Positions 1 through 7,990 of a stretch of 37,565 bases of DNA are shown piece after piece. The notes below the pieces were generated by a model. The model worked only from the letters and a program-made list of their open reading frames with translations. It was not told the origin of the DNA and ran no database searches. A program made the position numbers and the translations under genes. Numbering within the stretch: the first letter of the stretch is position 1; every line of letters starts with the position of its first letter. The DNA is from BS750m-G62 sp964577175 (GTDB taxonomy: Bacteria > Planctomycetota > Phycisphaerae > FEN-1346): the NCBI GenBank assembly GCA_964577175.1, contig CAZNYC010000026.1, positions 1 through 37,565 on the forward strand, given 5' to 3'.

Positions 1-37
1 TGCCGCCCGAGCCCCGGAGGGGCGATTGCGACTTACC

Positions 38-583
38 TCAGTTGCCTCTGCGCGCGCCGCCACCGCTGCCGCGCCCGAGGCCGCGGCCCGAGCCGCCGCG
101 CCCGCGGCCGATGCCGTCGGGCGCTTCGGGGGACGTTTCCGCGCCGGTTCCGATGTCGGATTCCCCGTTTCCGATTTCGGCGCGTCCCCGCCCCTCACCG
201 CGCCCGCCCTCGGTCACCTCGGGCCGGATGAACGCCGGAAAGGCCATGAGGGCGATGACCAGGACGAGCAGCGCAAGGGCCAGAGCCACCCGCACGGCAC
301 CGCTGCCCACCATCCGTCGCCAGATGCCCACCACCTGGCCCCAGTGCAACGCCACGTGCAGGACGAGCAGCGCCACGAGCGCGATGCCGAGGCCGAGGTG
401 CACCTCGCCCCACGCGTGCCGGTCCAGGCCGAGCCAGTGCAGGTCCACCCGGCTGCCGTAAACGGCCGGCCGCTCCTCGCCGGGAATCAGAACCCAGTTG
501 ATGAGGAACCCGAGGCCGGCAATGGCAGCCATCAGGACGGTCATCACGATATCGATGAGGAGGTTGAGGCGGGCCCTGTTCAT
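38..583 (-). CDS. DUF4405-type cytochrome b-like membrane protein
   Basis: A 181-residue protein with three hydrophobic segments (about residues 9-33, 63-84 and 98-119). It carries a histidine pattern (H49, H56, H62, H76, H80) around the second segment, including an LHVALHW stretch. This resembles the DUF4405 / cytochrome b561-like family, whose paired membrane histidines are thought to bind haem. The role here is inferred from that resemblance; no partner redox gene is visible. The C-terminal 60 residues are glycine- and arginine-rich, low in complexity and probably disordered. The ATG is preceded by AAAGGGGACGCG as ribosome-binding site, and an extended -10 lies about 33 bases further upstream. 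It is transcribed away from purA, and the neighbour to its left is outside the window. Confidence 0.7.
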   Translation of the reverse strand: MNRARLNLLIDIVMTVLMAAIAGLGFLINWVLIPGEERPAVYGSRVDLHWLGLDRHAWGEVHLGLGIALVALLVLHVALHWGQVVGIWRRMVGSGAVRVALALALLVLVIALMAFPAFIRPEVTEGGRGEGRGRAEIGNGESDIGTGAETSPEAPDGIGRGRGGSGRGLGRGSGGGARRGN

Positions 584-615
584 CGCGTCCCCTTTGCGCT
601 GGAGGCTTACGGCCC

Positions 616-624
616 ATTATAGCA
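616..624 (-). promoter_or_regulatory. Extended -10 promoter for the DUF4405 gene
   Basis: On the minus strand the sequence reads TGCTATAAT, an extended -10 element with a perfect TATAAT hexamer. The expected -35 position has no good match, which is common for extended -10 promoters. The predicted transcript starts about 25 bases before the ATG at 583. Confidence 0.5.
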
Positions 625-700
625 GATGGGACAAGCGCGGAAAGGAGGTGGGCGACGACCCGGGCGCGCGTCGACTGGAGCGGTTTACCCTCCGGCGGTA

Positions 701-777
701 GCGCGGTAGTTCTCCGTAACCACCGCGCGTCGTGGTGGTGGGGCGTCGCGCGCGGCGGGTGCGGAGACCCGCCGCGC
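701..777. repeat. Paired 28-bp REP-like palindromes (family A)
   Basis: Two 28-bp hairpin sequences stand in opposite orientation, at 701-728 and 750-777. The second has perfect 11-bp arms (GCGCGGCGGGT / ACCCGCCGCGC) around the loop GCGGAG. The first has arms GCGCGGTAGTT / AACCACCGCGC (one G-U-type mismatch) around CTCCGT, which is the reverse-oriented loop. Other copies occur at 2542-2569, 2590-2617, 19510-19537, 19560-19587 and 22464-22491. None is followed by a T-run, so they do not look like terminators. Confidence 0.85.
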
Positions 778-813
778 TGCCATCCGAAGTCAACGTGCGG
801 TAGCCGGCGGCGC

Positions 814-852
814 AAAAAGAGAGGACCCGAGTTCGCCGCACCTCGGGTCCTC
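814..852 (-). terminator. Intrinsic terminator, minus strand
   Basis: On the minus strand a perfect 11-bp GC-rich stem (GAGGACCCGAG / CTCGGGTCCTC, 10-base loop) is followed by TCTTTTT. No protein-coding gene on this strand ends just before it, and the next minus-strand gene at 583 has its own promoter at 616-624. It therefore appears to end an RNA transcribed from somewhere between here and purA. Confidence 0.6.
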
Positions 853-954
853 CGCGTCAGGCTGTCCCCGCCACTCGGGGCGGGGTGACCCACAGCCTCA
901 GTCTTCTCTATCGGCCGAATGGCGGCTGAGGTTGAAGGCAAAAACGGCATGGGG

Positions 955-983
955 CTGCGATCGCCGCCAGGTCGCGGTTTTTT
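955..983 (+). terminator. Possible plus-strand terminator
   Basis: A 6-bp stem (CTGCGA / TCGCGG, one G-U pair, 11-base loop) runs directly into six thymines at 978-983. The stem is short, so this is a weak candidate. It would stop plus-strand transcription about 255 bases before purA. Confidence 0.3.
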
Positions 984-1148
984 CTGGCAATCGCCCCCCC
1001 TTTCGGCTAGGGTTCCACAACGGCGCGAGCCCCGGCGGGGGCCAGCGCCGTGGCTTTGCGCCGGAGGGCACGCCGCCGGCCGGGGCGCGGTCGCCGTCTC
1101 GAACGGCGCGCGGCGCCGCTCGCTCCGCGTCTGCGAGACGCCATACGG

Positions 1149-1172
1149 CACGGCCGGGCAAGGCCGGCCGTG
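1149..1172. repeat. 24-bp palindrome (family B)
   Basis: Perfect 9-bp arms (CACGGCCGG / CCGGCCGTG) surround the loop GCAAGG. The same palindrome in the opposite orientation, with loop CCTTGT, lies at 26861-26884. It has no T-run and sits in the non-coding region before purA. Confidence 0.6.
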
Positions 1173-1238
1173 GCACGACGGATAACGAAGCCGCCTCTCA
1201 AGCGGCCGGGCCACACGAACCGAAACGAAAGGCCAATC

Positions 1239-2522
1239 GTGAGCACCACCACCTGCGTCGTCGGCCTCACCTGGGGAGACGAGGCCAAGGGCAAGATCGT
1301 CGACATCCTCGCCGCCGAGCACGACGTCGTCGTCCGGTACAACGGGGGGAACAACGCCGGCCACACGGTGGCGTTCGACGACGGCACGCACAAACTGCAC
1401 CTCGTGCCGTCCGGCCTGTTCCATCCGGAAACCACCTGCGTCATCGGCGGCGGGCTGGTCATCGACCCGAAGGTCCTGCTCGAGGAAATCCAGGCCAACG
1501 AAGCGATGGCCGGCGGCCTGCGGGACCGGCTCCTCCTCTCCGACCGCGCCCACACCATCTGGCCGTGGCACAAAAAAATCGAAGCGCTCTCGGAGAAGCA
1601 CCTCGGCAAGGGCAAGATCGGGACGACCCTGCGAGGCATCGGGCCCGCCTACGCCGACAAGGCGAACCGGGTGACGGCCGTCCGCATGGGCGAGTTCCTC
1701 CGGCCGGACCATCTTCAGCCGAAGGTCGAGCGTATCGTCCGGCAGAAGAACGAGGTCTTCACGAAGGTCTTCGGCGACGAACCGCTCGACCCCGCCGCCG
1801 TCTGGGAGGCGTACGCCGCCTACGGCGACAGGCTTCGCCCGATGATCGTCGACACGACCGCCTGGCTCCAGCAGGCCGTCGCCGACGGCAAGGGCATCCT
1901 GTTCGAGGGCGCCCAGGGCACGCTGCTGGACATCGATCACGGCACGTATCCGTACGTGACGAGCAGCAACGCCTCGGCGGCGGGCGTGTGGACGGGCACG
2001 GGCGTCTCGCCGCGCGTCATCGACCGCATCTGGGGCGTCGTCAAGGCCTACACGACCCGCGTGGGCGAGGGGCCGTTCCCGACCGAACTCACGGACCCCG
2101 TGGGCGACCAGATCCGCGAGCAGGGCAACGAGTACGGGACCACGACCGGCCGGCCCCGCCGGTGCGGATGGCTGGACACCTTCGCCATCCGGTACGCGGC
2201 CGCCCTCAACGGCCTGGACGGCATCGTCATCACGCTGCTCGACGTGCTGGGCGGGCTGCCGGAACTCAAGATCTGCACGGGCTACCAGGTGGACGGGCGG
2301 CGGCTGGAATCGTTCCCGGCGGACCCGACCCTCCTGCCGCGCGTCGAGCCGGTACTGGAGTCGCTGGAACCCTGGCCGGAGGACATCTCCGGGGCCCGCT
2401 CGTTCGACGCCCTCCCCGCGGCCGCGAAGGCGTACGTCGAGCGGGTGGAGGAACTGGTCGGGGCGCCCGTCCGGATGATCAGCGTCGGCCCGGACCGGAA
2501 AGAGACGATCCGGCGGGATTAG
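1239..2522 (+). CDS. purA: Adenylosuccinate synthetase
   Basis: This is a 427-residue enzyme that joins IMP and aspartate using GTP, the first of two steps from IMP to AMP. The length is normal for the family. The N-terminal phosphate-binding loop is readable as WGDEAKGK (residues 12-19), followed by GNNAGHT with the catalytic histidine; the GTR and STRP-region equivalents (TTGRPRRCGW) are also present. The usual loop is GDEGKGK, so Gly to Ala at residue 16 is a departure. The GTG start is chosen because the family homology begins there and an AAAGG sequence precedes it; the frame stays open upstream to 1050 but that part is low in complexity. It stands alone between repeat-bearing gaps and looks like its own transcription unit. 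Confidence 0.95.
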   Translation: MSTTTCVVGLTWGDEAKGKIVDILAAEHDVVVRYNGGNNAGHTVAFDDGTHKLHLVPSGLFHPETTCVIGGGLVIDPKVLLEEIQANEAMAGGLRDRLLLSDRAHTIWPWHKKIEALSEKHLGKGKIGTTLRGIGPAYADKANRVTAVRMGEFLRPDHLQPKVERIVRQKNEVFTKVFGDEPLDPAAVWEAYAAYGDRLRPMIVDTTAWLQQAVADGKGILFEGAQGTLLDIDHGTYPYVTSSNASAAGVWTGTGVSPRVIDRIWGVVKAYTTRVGEGPFPTELTDPVGDQIREQGNEYGTTTGRPRRCGWLDTFAIRYAAALNGLDGIVITLLDVLGGLPELKICTGYQVDGRRLESFPADPTLLPRVEPVLESLEPWPEDISGARSFDALPAAAKAYVERVEELVGAPVRMISVGPDRKETIRRD

Positions 2523-2541
2523 CAATACAACGCTAACTCGT

Positions 2542-2617
2542 GCGCGGCGGGCCGGGAGGGTCGCCGCGCGGAAAACAATCGCGCGGATCGCGCGGCGGGT
2601 ACGGAGACCCGCCGCGC
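2542..2617. repeat. Paired 28-bp REP-like palindromes (family A)
   Basis: A degenerate copy at 2542-2569 (loop CGGGAG) and a perfect copy at 2590-2617 (11-bp arms, loop ACGGAG) lie 48 bases apart in the same orientation, between purA and uppS. The start-to-start spacing nearly equals that of the pairs at 701/750 and 19510/19560. There is no T-run. Confidence 0.8.
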
Positions 2618-2647
2618 TCACTGCTATCCAGCGGGTCGGCAGCGAAG

Positions 2648-3415
2648 ATGCCCGAGCCGAAACACATCCCGGACGTTCTCGCCGACGTGCCGCCCGCGTC
2701 CTGGCCGCGGCACGTGGCGATCATCATGGACGGCAACGGGCGCTGGGCGCAGGCGCGCGGCCTTCCCCGCATCGCGGGTCACCACGAAGGGGCCGCCAAC
2801 GTCCCCCGCATCACGGAGGAGGCGTCGGACCTGGGGCTCGCGCAACTGACGCTGTTCGCGTTCTCGAGCGAGAACTGGCGCCGCCCGCAGCACGAGATCG
2901 ACGTCCTGATGGAACTGTACCGGCAGTACGTGGTACAGCAGCGGCCGACGATCATGGCCAACCGAATCCGGTTCACGACGATCGGGCGGCGCGAGGGCAT
3001 CCCGGCGCACGTCCTGGCGGAGGTGGACCGGACCGCCGAGATGTCCGCCGGCAACGACGGCACGGTCCTCTGCCTGGCGGTGAACTACGGGAGCCGGCGG
3101 GAGATCGCCACCGCCGCCCGCCGCCTGGCCGAGGAGGCCGTCCGCGGCGACCTGGCCCCGTCGGCCATCGACGAGTCGGCCCTGGCGGCCCGTCTGCACA
3201 CGGCCGGCATGCCGGACCCCGACCTGCTGATCCGGACGGCGGGTGAGATGCGGCTGTCGAACTTCCTGCTGTGGCAGATCTCGTACGCGGAACTGTGGGT
3301 CACGCCGAAAGGCTGGCCGGACTTCCACGCGGCGGACCTGCACGAGGCGATTCGCGACTTCGCCGGCCGCCAACGCCGTTTCGGCGGCCTGCCCACCGAG
3401 AGCGAGAGCCTATGA
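2648..3415 (+). CDS. uppS: Isoprenyl transferase (undecaprenyl diphosphate synthase)
   Basis: A 255-residue cis-prenyltransferase that extends farnesyl diphosphate with isopentenyl diphosphate to make the C55 carrier for cell-envelope synthesis. All hallmark segments are present: MDGNGRWA with the catalytic Asp28, FSSENWRRP, and RTAGEMRLSNFLLWQ (usual form RTSGE). The ATG at 2648 is chosen because it lies beyond the repeat pair and gives the family's usual length; an upstream in-frame extension to 2540 would translate the repeats. The stop overlaps the cdsA start in an ATGA, so the two genes are translationally coupled. The uppS-cdsA order is widespread in bacteria. Confidence 0.95.
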   Translation: MPEPKHIPDVLADVPPASWPRHVAIIMDGNGRWAQARGLPRIAGHHEGAANVPRITEEASDLGLAQLTLFAFSSENWRRPQHEIDVLMELYRQYVVQQRPTIMANRIRFTTIGRREGIPAHVLAEVDRTAEMSAGNDGTVLCLAVNYGSRREIATAARRLAEEAVRGDLAPSAIDESALAARLHTAGMPDPDLLIRTAGEMRLSNFLLWQISYAELWVTPKGWPDFHAADLHEAIRDFAGRQRRFGGLPTESESL

Positions 3416-4323
3416 ACGCGCCGCTGGTCCGGGTCTCCATCGGGGCCGGCCTGATTGCCGGCACGGCCGCCATCCTGCTCGCCGACGTCGGCATCGCCGA
3501 CTGGGCCGGCCTTCCCGTCGCCCCGGGATTCTGGATTCTCCTGGCCTTCGCCCTCCTGACCGGCTGCCACGAGTTCTTCCGGATGCTGCGGGGGCGCGGC
3601 CTGCCGTGCCGCCCGGTCCTCGGGATGGTCTTCGTGGCCCTGCTGCTGGCCTGTGCGTGGCTGGAGGTCCACCGCGCCTTTCAGATCCTTCCGTGGCTGT
3701 ACGAGCGCGGCCTGGAACTGTACCTGGTGATCATCGTGGCGATGGTGTTCGCACTGTTCCTGGCGGAGTTCGTGGTGATCGAGCGGACGGACGGCGACCC
3801 GCCGACGTCGCTGGCGCGGGTCGGATGGACCGTCCTGGTCGTCCTGACGGTGGGCCTGCTGGGCGTGTTCCTGGCGAAGGTCCGGTTTCTCTCGCCCCGA
3901 CCGTTCGACGGCCTGATGTACCTCGCGCTGACGCTCGGCGTGGTCAAGGGCAGCGACATCGGCGCCTACGCCATCGGCACGTGGCTGGGGAGGCACCGGT
4001 TGGTGCCGAGGCTCAGCCCGAAGAAGACGATCGAGGGCCTCCTGGGCGCCGTCGCCGCCGGTACGGGAATGGCGCTGGCCATCGGCCTCGGATGGGGGCG
4101 CTTCGACGGGCCCACGCTGCTCGTCTTCGGGGCGGCGGTCAGTATCAGCGGCGTCCTGGGCGACCTGGCCGAGAGCCTCATGAAACGGGCCTGCGGCGTG
4201 AAGGACAGCGGCCGCATTCCCACCTTCGGCGGGGCGCTGGATATCCTCGACTCGATGCTCTCGGCGGCCCCGGTGGCGTACGTGCTGCTTGTGGTATTGA
4301 CCGAGCCGCCTGCCGTGGGATAA
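3412..4323 (+). CDS. cdsA: Phosphatidate cytidylyltransferase
   Basis: A 303-residue integral membrane protein with about seven to eight hydrophobic segments. It makes CDP-diacylglycerol from phosphatidate and CTP, feeding phospholipid synthesis. The C-terminal signature is present as SLMKRACGVKDSG, then PTFGGALDILDS. The commonest form of that last motif is PGHGGVLDRxDS, so the His and Arg positions differ here (Phe and Ile). The gene begins inside the uppS stop (4-base overlap) and ends just before phoH. Confidence 0.93.
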   Translation: MNAPLVRVSIGAGLIAGTAAILLADVGIADWAGLPVAPGFWILLAFALLTGCHEFFRMLRGRGLPCRPVLGMVFVALLLACAWLEVHRAFQILPWLYERGLELYLVIIVAMVFALFLAEFVVIERTDGDPPTSLARVGWTVLVVLTVGLLGVFLAKVRFLSPRPFDGLMYLALTLGVVKGSDIGAYAIGTWLGRHRLVPRLSPKKTIEGLLGAVAAGTGMALAIGLGWGRFDGPTLLVFGAAVSISGVLGDLAESLMKRACGVKDSGRIPTFGGALDILDSMLSAAPVAYVLLVVLTEPPAVG

Positions 4324-4371
4324 TGGCACGTGCGGGAGGCGGCCCCCGGGCCGCCGGCCCGCAAACACTCT

Positions 4372-5385
4372 ATGGAACGCACCCTCCAACTCGGCAGCGA
4401 CGTCCACCGCCGTCTGGTCTTCGGGCCGCGCGACCGGCACCTCCGCATGATCCGCGACGGATTCGGCGTGCGCCTGACGGCCCGCGACGAGACCATCCGC
4501 ACCGCCGGCGACACCGACGCCGTGGAGCAGGCCCGCACCGTCCTGGAGGAACTCATCCGGATGGCCGACGACGGCCAGATCATTACCGAGAGCGAGGTCC
4601 AGCAGATCATCGACACGGTCGGCCGCAGCGGCCGGGGACCCGCCCTGAGGCAGATCGAGGTGTTCACGGCGGGCCGGCCCGTGCGTCCGCAGACGCCCGG
4701 CCAACTCGCCTACTGCGAGGCCATCGACCGGAACGACCTCGTCTTCTGCATCGGTCCCGCCGGCACGGGAAAGACCTACCTGGCCGTCGCCATGGCGGTC
4801 CAGATGCTCAAGCAGGAGCAGATCAAGCGGATCGCGCTGGTGCGGCCGGCGGTGGAGGCCGGCGAGAAACTCGGCTTCCTCCCCGGGGACCTCGAGGCCA
4901 AGGTCAACCCGTACCTCCGGCCGCTGCTCGACGCCTTGCACGACATGATGGGCTTCAAGCAGGTCCGGGCGTACATGGAGACGGACGTCATCGAGATCAT
5001 CCCGCTGGCGTACATGCGCGGGCGGACGCTCAACGACGCTGCCATCATCCTGGACGAGGCGCAGAACTCGACCAGCGTGCAGATGAAGATGTTCCTGACG
5101 CGGATGGGGATGCGCTCGAAGATGATCGTGACCGGCGACATCACCCAGGTGGACCTGGAGGCCGGGCAGGAGAGCGGCCTCGTGGACGCGATCAACAAAC
5201 TCTCGGACCTGGAACGGATCGCCATCGTGGAACTGGCGCGGGAGGACATCATCCGGCACCGGCTCGTCCAGGCGATCGTCGACGCCTACGAGCAGGGCGA
5301 CCGCGGCCGGGAAGACCGTTCCGGCCGCCGGCGCCGACGCCGCAACCGGCCCGCCTCCGAGCCGGAGCCCGACACGCAGGACTGA
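4372..5385 (+). CDS. phoH: PhoH-family ATPase (YbeZ/PhoH-like)
   Basis: A 337-residue PhoH-like P-loop ATPase. It has a small N-terminal KH-like region (about residues 1-90), then Walker A GPAGTGKT at 128-135 and a Walker B-type IILDEAQN. The C-terminal tail is Arg-rich and charged. In many bacteria this protein is linked to YbeY and thought to act in RNA/rRNA metabolism; the precise role is unsettled. ybeY is two genes downstream, matching the widespread phoH-pgpH-ybeY order. A GTG at 4330 is an alternative start adding 14 residues; MERTLQ at 4372 was preferred because it looks like a natural family N-terminus, but the ribosome-binding site is not decisive. Confidence 0.92.
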   Translation: MERTLQLGSDVHRRLVFGPRDRHLRMIRDGFGVRLTARDETIRTAGDTDAVEQARTVLEELIRMADDGQIITESEVQQIIDTVGRSGRGPALRQIEVFTAGRPVRPQTPGQLAYCEAIDRNDLVFCIGPAGTGKTYLAVAMAVQMLKQEQIKRIALVRPAVEAGEKLGFLPGDLEAKVNPYLRPLLDALHDMMGFKQVRAYMETDVIEIIPLAYMRGRTLNDAAIILDEAQNSTSVQMKMFLTRMGMRSKMIVTGDITQVDLEAGQESGLVDAINKLSDLERIAIVELAREDIIRHRLVQAIVDAYEQGDRGREDRSGRRRRRRNRPASEPEPDTQD

Positions 5386-5388
5386 CCC

Positions 5389-7908
5389 ATGGCCCGCTGG
5401 AACCGCAAACGGCAGAAACCGCGCCGCGTCGACCGCCTCCGGGCCGAGACCGACGTCTCGTGGTACGAACACCTGAAGCACAAGCACGTCCGCTGGCAGG
5501 TCGTCATCCTGGCGCTGTGGGTGGCCGGCGCCGTCCTGCTGATGCAACTGCCCCGGCCGCCCCTGCCCTACCGCAAGGGCGAGACGAGCACCCACCCCAT
5601 CCTCTCCCGCGTCGACTTCCAGTACATCGACCACCAGGTGACGGCGGACGTGCGGGAACTGACCGCCCTGCTGCGCGTGCCGGGGCTGTACACGCCGAAC
5701 GCGCGGCCGGCGATCGCGCTGCGCGAGAGCCTGCTCTCGCTGGTCAACGAGATTGCCAAGGCGGAGGCCCCGGACGCCCTCCCCGCCAAATCGCGGGAGG
5801 CGTGGAACCTCGATGCCGAGATGTTCCAGGCCGTCAAGCAGGCGCTCGGCCGGAGGGGCACCGCCCTGGCCGACATCTCGGCCGCCATCACGGACGCCAC
5901 CTCGCTGCTGGCCGACCCGACCAACCTGCCGGTCCTGCGGGAGGAGGACTTCCAGCGGGCCCAGGCCCGCATCGCGAACTTCCGCGAATTGCGGAAACAA
6001 CTGCCCGCCGGCCTGGCGCCGGAGACCGCCCCCATCCTCGAAGAGCCGAACGCGGTCATCATCATCCAACTGGCCGACGGCCACCGGGAACTCCCTCTCG
6101 AAAAGGTGTTGACCGTCCCGCAGACGGACCGGATCCAGTCGCGGATCAAGCGGCTGATCGACCCGCTGCTCCAGGACGTCTTCGGGCGGGCGGGCGTCGG
6201 CCTCCTGGCCGTCAGCATGGCCCCCAAGGTCGGGCCCACCCTCCTCTACGACCAGGCCAAGACCGAGAACCGCCGCGCGGAGGTCAAGGGCAAGGTCCAG
6301 CCCGTGCCGGTCCTGCACAAAAAGGGGACGACGCTGGTCGAGCCCGGCAAGCGGATTACCGAGGCCGACATCCAGGTCCTGGAGCAGGAGCAGGAGGCGT
6401 ACTTGGAGAGCCTCGGCTACACCCGCCGGACCCTGGCAGGGGCGGGGGCCGTCGTCCTTGTGACCGCCCTCGTCCTGGTGCTGGCCGGCTACACGGCCCA
6501 GTTCCAGCCGAAGGTGGCCCGCAGCGTGCCCAGGGGCCTCATGCTCGCGATCCTCGGCATCGTGGTTCTGGCGCTGGCGAAGGCCGTCGGACAGACGCAG
6601 GGCCCGTCGGTCGCCTCGCTGGCGACGGCCACCTTCGTCGTCGCAACGGCCGGCATGATCGTGACCATCGCCTACAACCAGGCGTTCGCGCTCGGGACGG
6701 CCTGGGCGCTGGCGCTGCTCATCGCCCTGGCGAACCGGACGGGCCTGGACTGGGCCCTGGTGACGATCGCCGGCAACGGCATCGCCATCCTGGCGCTGGG
6801 CGAGGTGAACAACCGGTCGAAACTGATCAAGATCGGGGCGCTGGCGGGGCTCGTGTTCTTCCTGGCGCACACGGCGCTGGCGTTCTGGCGCCTGTCGCCA
6901 CCCGACCTGGACGTCGCGACGGCGGCGCAGACGATCCTCTGGCCGGCCGTCCTGTACCTGGCGGCGGGGCTGGCGGCGGGGATCGTCATGCTGGCCATCC
7001 TCCCCTTCATCGAACGCATGTTCGGCATCGTCACGAACATCAGCCTCCTGGAACTGTGCGACGTGAACCAGCCGGCGCTGAAGCGGCTGGCCCTGGAGGC
7101 GCCCGGGACGTACGCCCACAGCCTGCTCATCGGGACGCTGAGCCAGGCGGCGGCGGCGGCGATCGGGGCCGGCGGCCTGCTCGCCCGCGTCGGCGCCTAC
7201 TTCCACGACATCGGCAAGGCCAACAAGCCGCGATACTTCGTGGAGAACCTCCAGAACGGCGAGAAGCCGCACAACCGCCTCACCCCCGCCATGAGCCGCC
7301 TCATCATCTCCAGCCACGTCAAGGACGGGCAGGAAATGGCCGACCGCTTCGGACTGCCGCCCATGATCCGCGACTTTATTGCGGAGCATCACGGCACGAC
7401 GCTCATGGAGTTCTTCTATCACCAGGCGTGCCGCCAGGCGGAGGGCGGCGGCCAAGACCCGCCCGACGAAAACGACTTCCGGTACCCCGGCCCGAAGCCG
7501 CGCCGTCCCGAGACCGCCATCGTCATGCTCGCCGACGCCGTCGAGGGCGCCACCCGAAGCCTGAAGGATCGGACGGCGGGGAAGATCAAGGCCACCGTCC
7601 ACGACATGGTGATGAAACGTCTGCTCGACGGGCAGTTGGATGACAGCGGCCTGACGATGAACGACCTCAGGCGCATCGAGGAGGCCTTGACGAAGACCCT
7701 CGTTTCTGTTTATCATGGCCGCATTCAGTACCCCGGCCAGCAGGAAGCCGCCGAGGCCGCCGAAGCGGAGGCGGCCGGTGAGGCCGGGAAGGCGGAACCG
7801 CCCGCCGCGGAAGACGAGCCGCCGGCCGGGACACACCCCGCCGGTGAGGGGTCCGACGCCTCTTCCCCTCGGCCGACTGAACCGCCTGCCGACGGATCGA
7901 ACGCGTAG
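5389..7908 (+). CDS. pgpH: 7TM-HD cyclic di-AMP phosphodiesterase (PgpH/YqfF type)
   Basis: An 839-residue membrane protein. It has an N-terminal TM at about 36-53, a long extracytoplasmic 7TMR-HDED-type region (about 60-340), a multi-helix membrane core (about 345-550), then a cytoplasmic HD domain. Metal-binding residues are readable: H577, HD at 606-607 (YFHDIGK), H667-H668 and D716 (LADAVEGA). In Listeria and Bacillus this architecture (PgpH) degrades cyclic di-AMP; that activity is inferred here. The C-terminal 60 residues are Ala/Glu/Pro-rich. It begins three bases after phoH ends. The presence of cdaA about 8 kb downstream supports the c-di-AMP role. Confidence 0.92.
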   Translation: MARWNRKRQKPRRVDRLRAETDVSWYEHLKHKHVRWQVVILALWVAGAVLLMQLPRPPLPYRKGETSTHPILSRVDFQYIDHQVTADVRELTALLRVPGLYTPNARPAIALRESLLSLVNEIAKAEAPDALPAKSREAWNLDAEMFQAVKQALGRRGTALADISAAITDATSLLADPTNLPVLREEDFQRAQARIANFRELRKQLPAGLAPETAPILEEPNAVIIIQLADGHRELPLEKVLTVPQTDRIQSRIKRLIDPLLQDVFGRAGVGLLAVSMAPKVGPTLLYDQAKTENRRAEVKGKVQPVPVLHKKGTTLVEPGKRITEADIQVLEQEQEAYLESLGYTRRTLAGAGAVVLVTALVLVLAGYTAQFQPKVARSVPRGLMLAILGIVVLALAKAVGQTQGPSVASLATATFVVATAGMIVTIAYNQAFALGTAWALALLIALANRTGLDWALVTIAGNGIAILALGEVNNRSKLIKIGALAGLVFFLAHTALAFWRLSPPDLDVATAAQTILWPAVLYLAAGLAAGIVMLAILPFIERMFGIVTNISLLELCDVNQPALKRLALEAPGTYAHSLLIGTLSQAAAAAIGAGGLLARVGAYFHDIGKANKPRYFVENLQNGEKPHNRLTPAMSRLIISSHVKDGQEMADRFGLPPMIRDFIAEHHGTTLMEFFYHQACRQAEGGGQDPPDENDFRYPGPKPRRPETAIVMLADAVEGATRSLKDRTAGKIKATVHDMVMKRLLDGQLDDSGLTMNDLRRIEEALTKTLVSVYHGRIQYPGQQEAAEAAEAEAAGEAGKAEPPAAEDEPPAGTHPAGEGSDASSPRPTEPPADGSNA

Positions 7909-7990
7909 GCTGCCCGGTCGGGCCGGGGGGACGGGCGCCGCCGCCGCACAACGCAACCGGGGAAGATACGGAACTCCGGGGCACGGGGAC

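Larger units (their letters stand above)
814..983. ncRNA. Structured RNA candidate, family unknown
   Basis: This non-coding stretch is dense in strong stems: 821-831 with 842-852 (11 bp); 859-865 with 892-898 (AGGCTGT / ACAGCCT) enclosing 866-872 with 879-885 (CCCCGCC / GGCGGGG); and 896-901 with 926-931 (CCTCAG / CTGAGG). The last helix shares bases 896-898 with the 859-898 helix, so the two exclude each other, as in switching RNAs. The block is bounded by terminator-like hairpins facing outward on both strands. I do not recognise a known family; 6S, SRP, RNase P and tmRNA signature sequences are not seen. The strand is unresolved, although the minus-strand terminator is the stronger one. 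The rest of the 655-base gap before purA holds only the repeats at 701-777 and 1149-1172 and GC-rich sequence. Confidence 0.35.

Noticed and set aside
1..37. Hairpin GCCCC-GGA-GGGGC after the DUF4405 gene as its terminator
   Set aside because: The stem is only 5 bp and no T-run follows on the minus strand; the region is cut by the window edge.
701..777. Family A palindromes as transcription terminators
   Set aside because: No copy is followed by a T-run on either strand, and they occur in gaps regardless of gene direction.
814..983. ZTP-type or purine riboswitch for purA
   Set aside because: Only a loose likeness (CCGCCAGG against the ZTP CCGCCTGG) is seen; the other conserved parts are missing, and the element is about 255 bases from the start codon.
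1092..1108. T-arm-like sequence on the minus strand (CGCCG-TTCGAGA-CGGCG) suggesting a tRNA or tmRNA
   Set aside because: No matching acceptor stem, anticodon arm or tag reading frame is found at the required distances.
195..2621. Very long open frame on the minus strand across the DUF4405 gene and purA
   Set aside because: It is antisense to purA, has Arg/Asp/Gly-biased composition and no family resemblance. High GC makes stop codons rare on the opposite strand.
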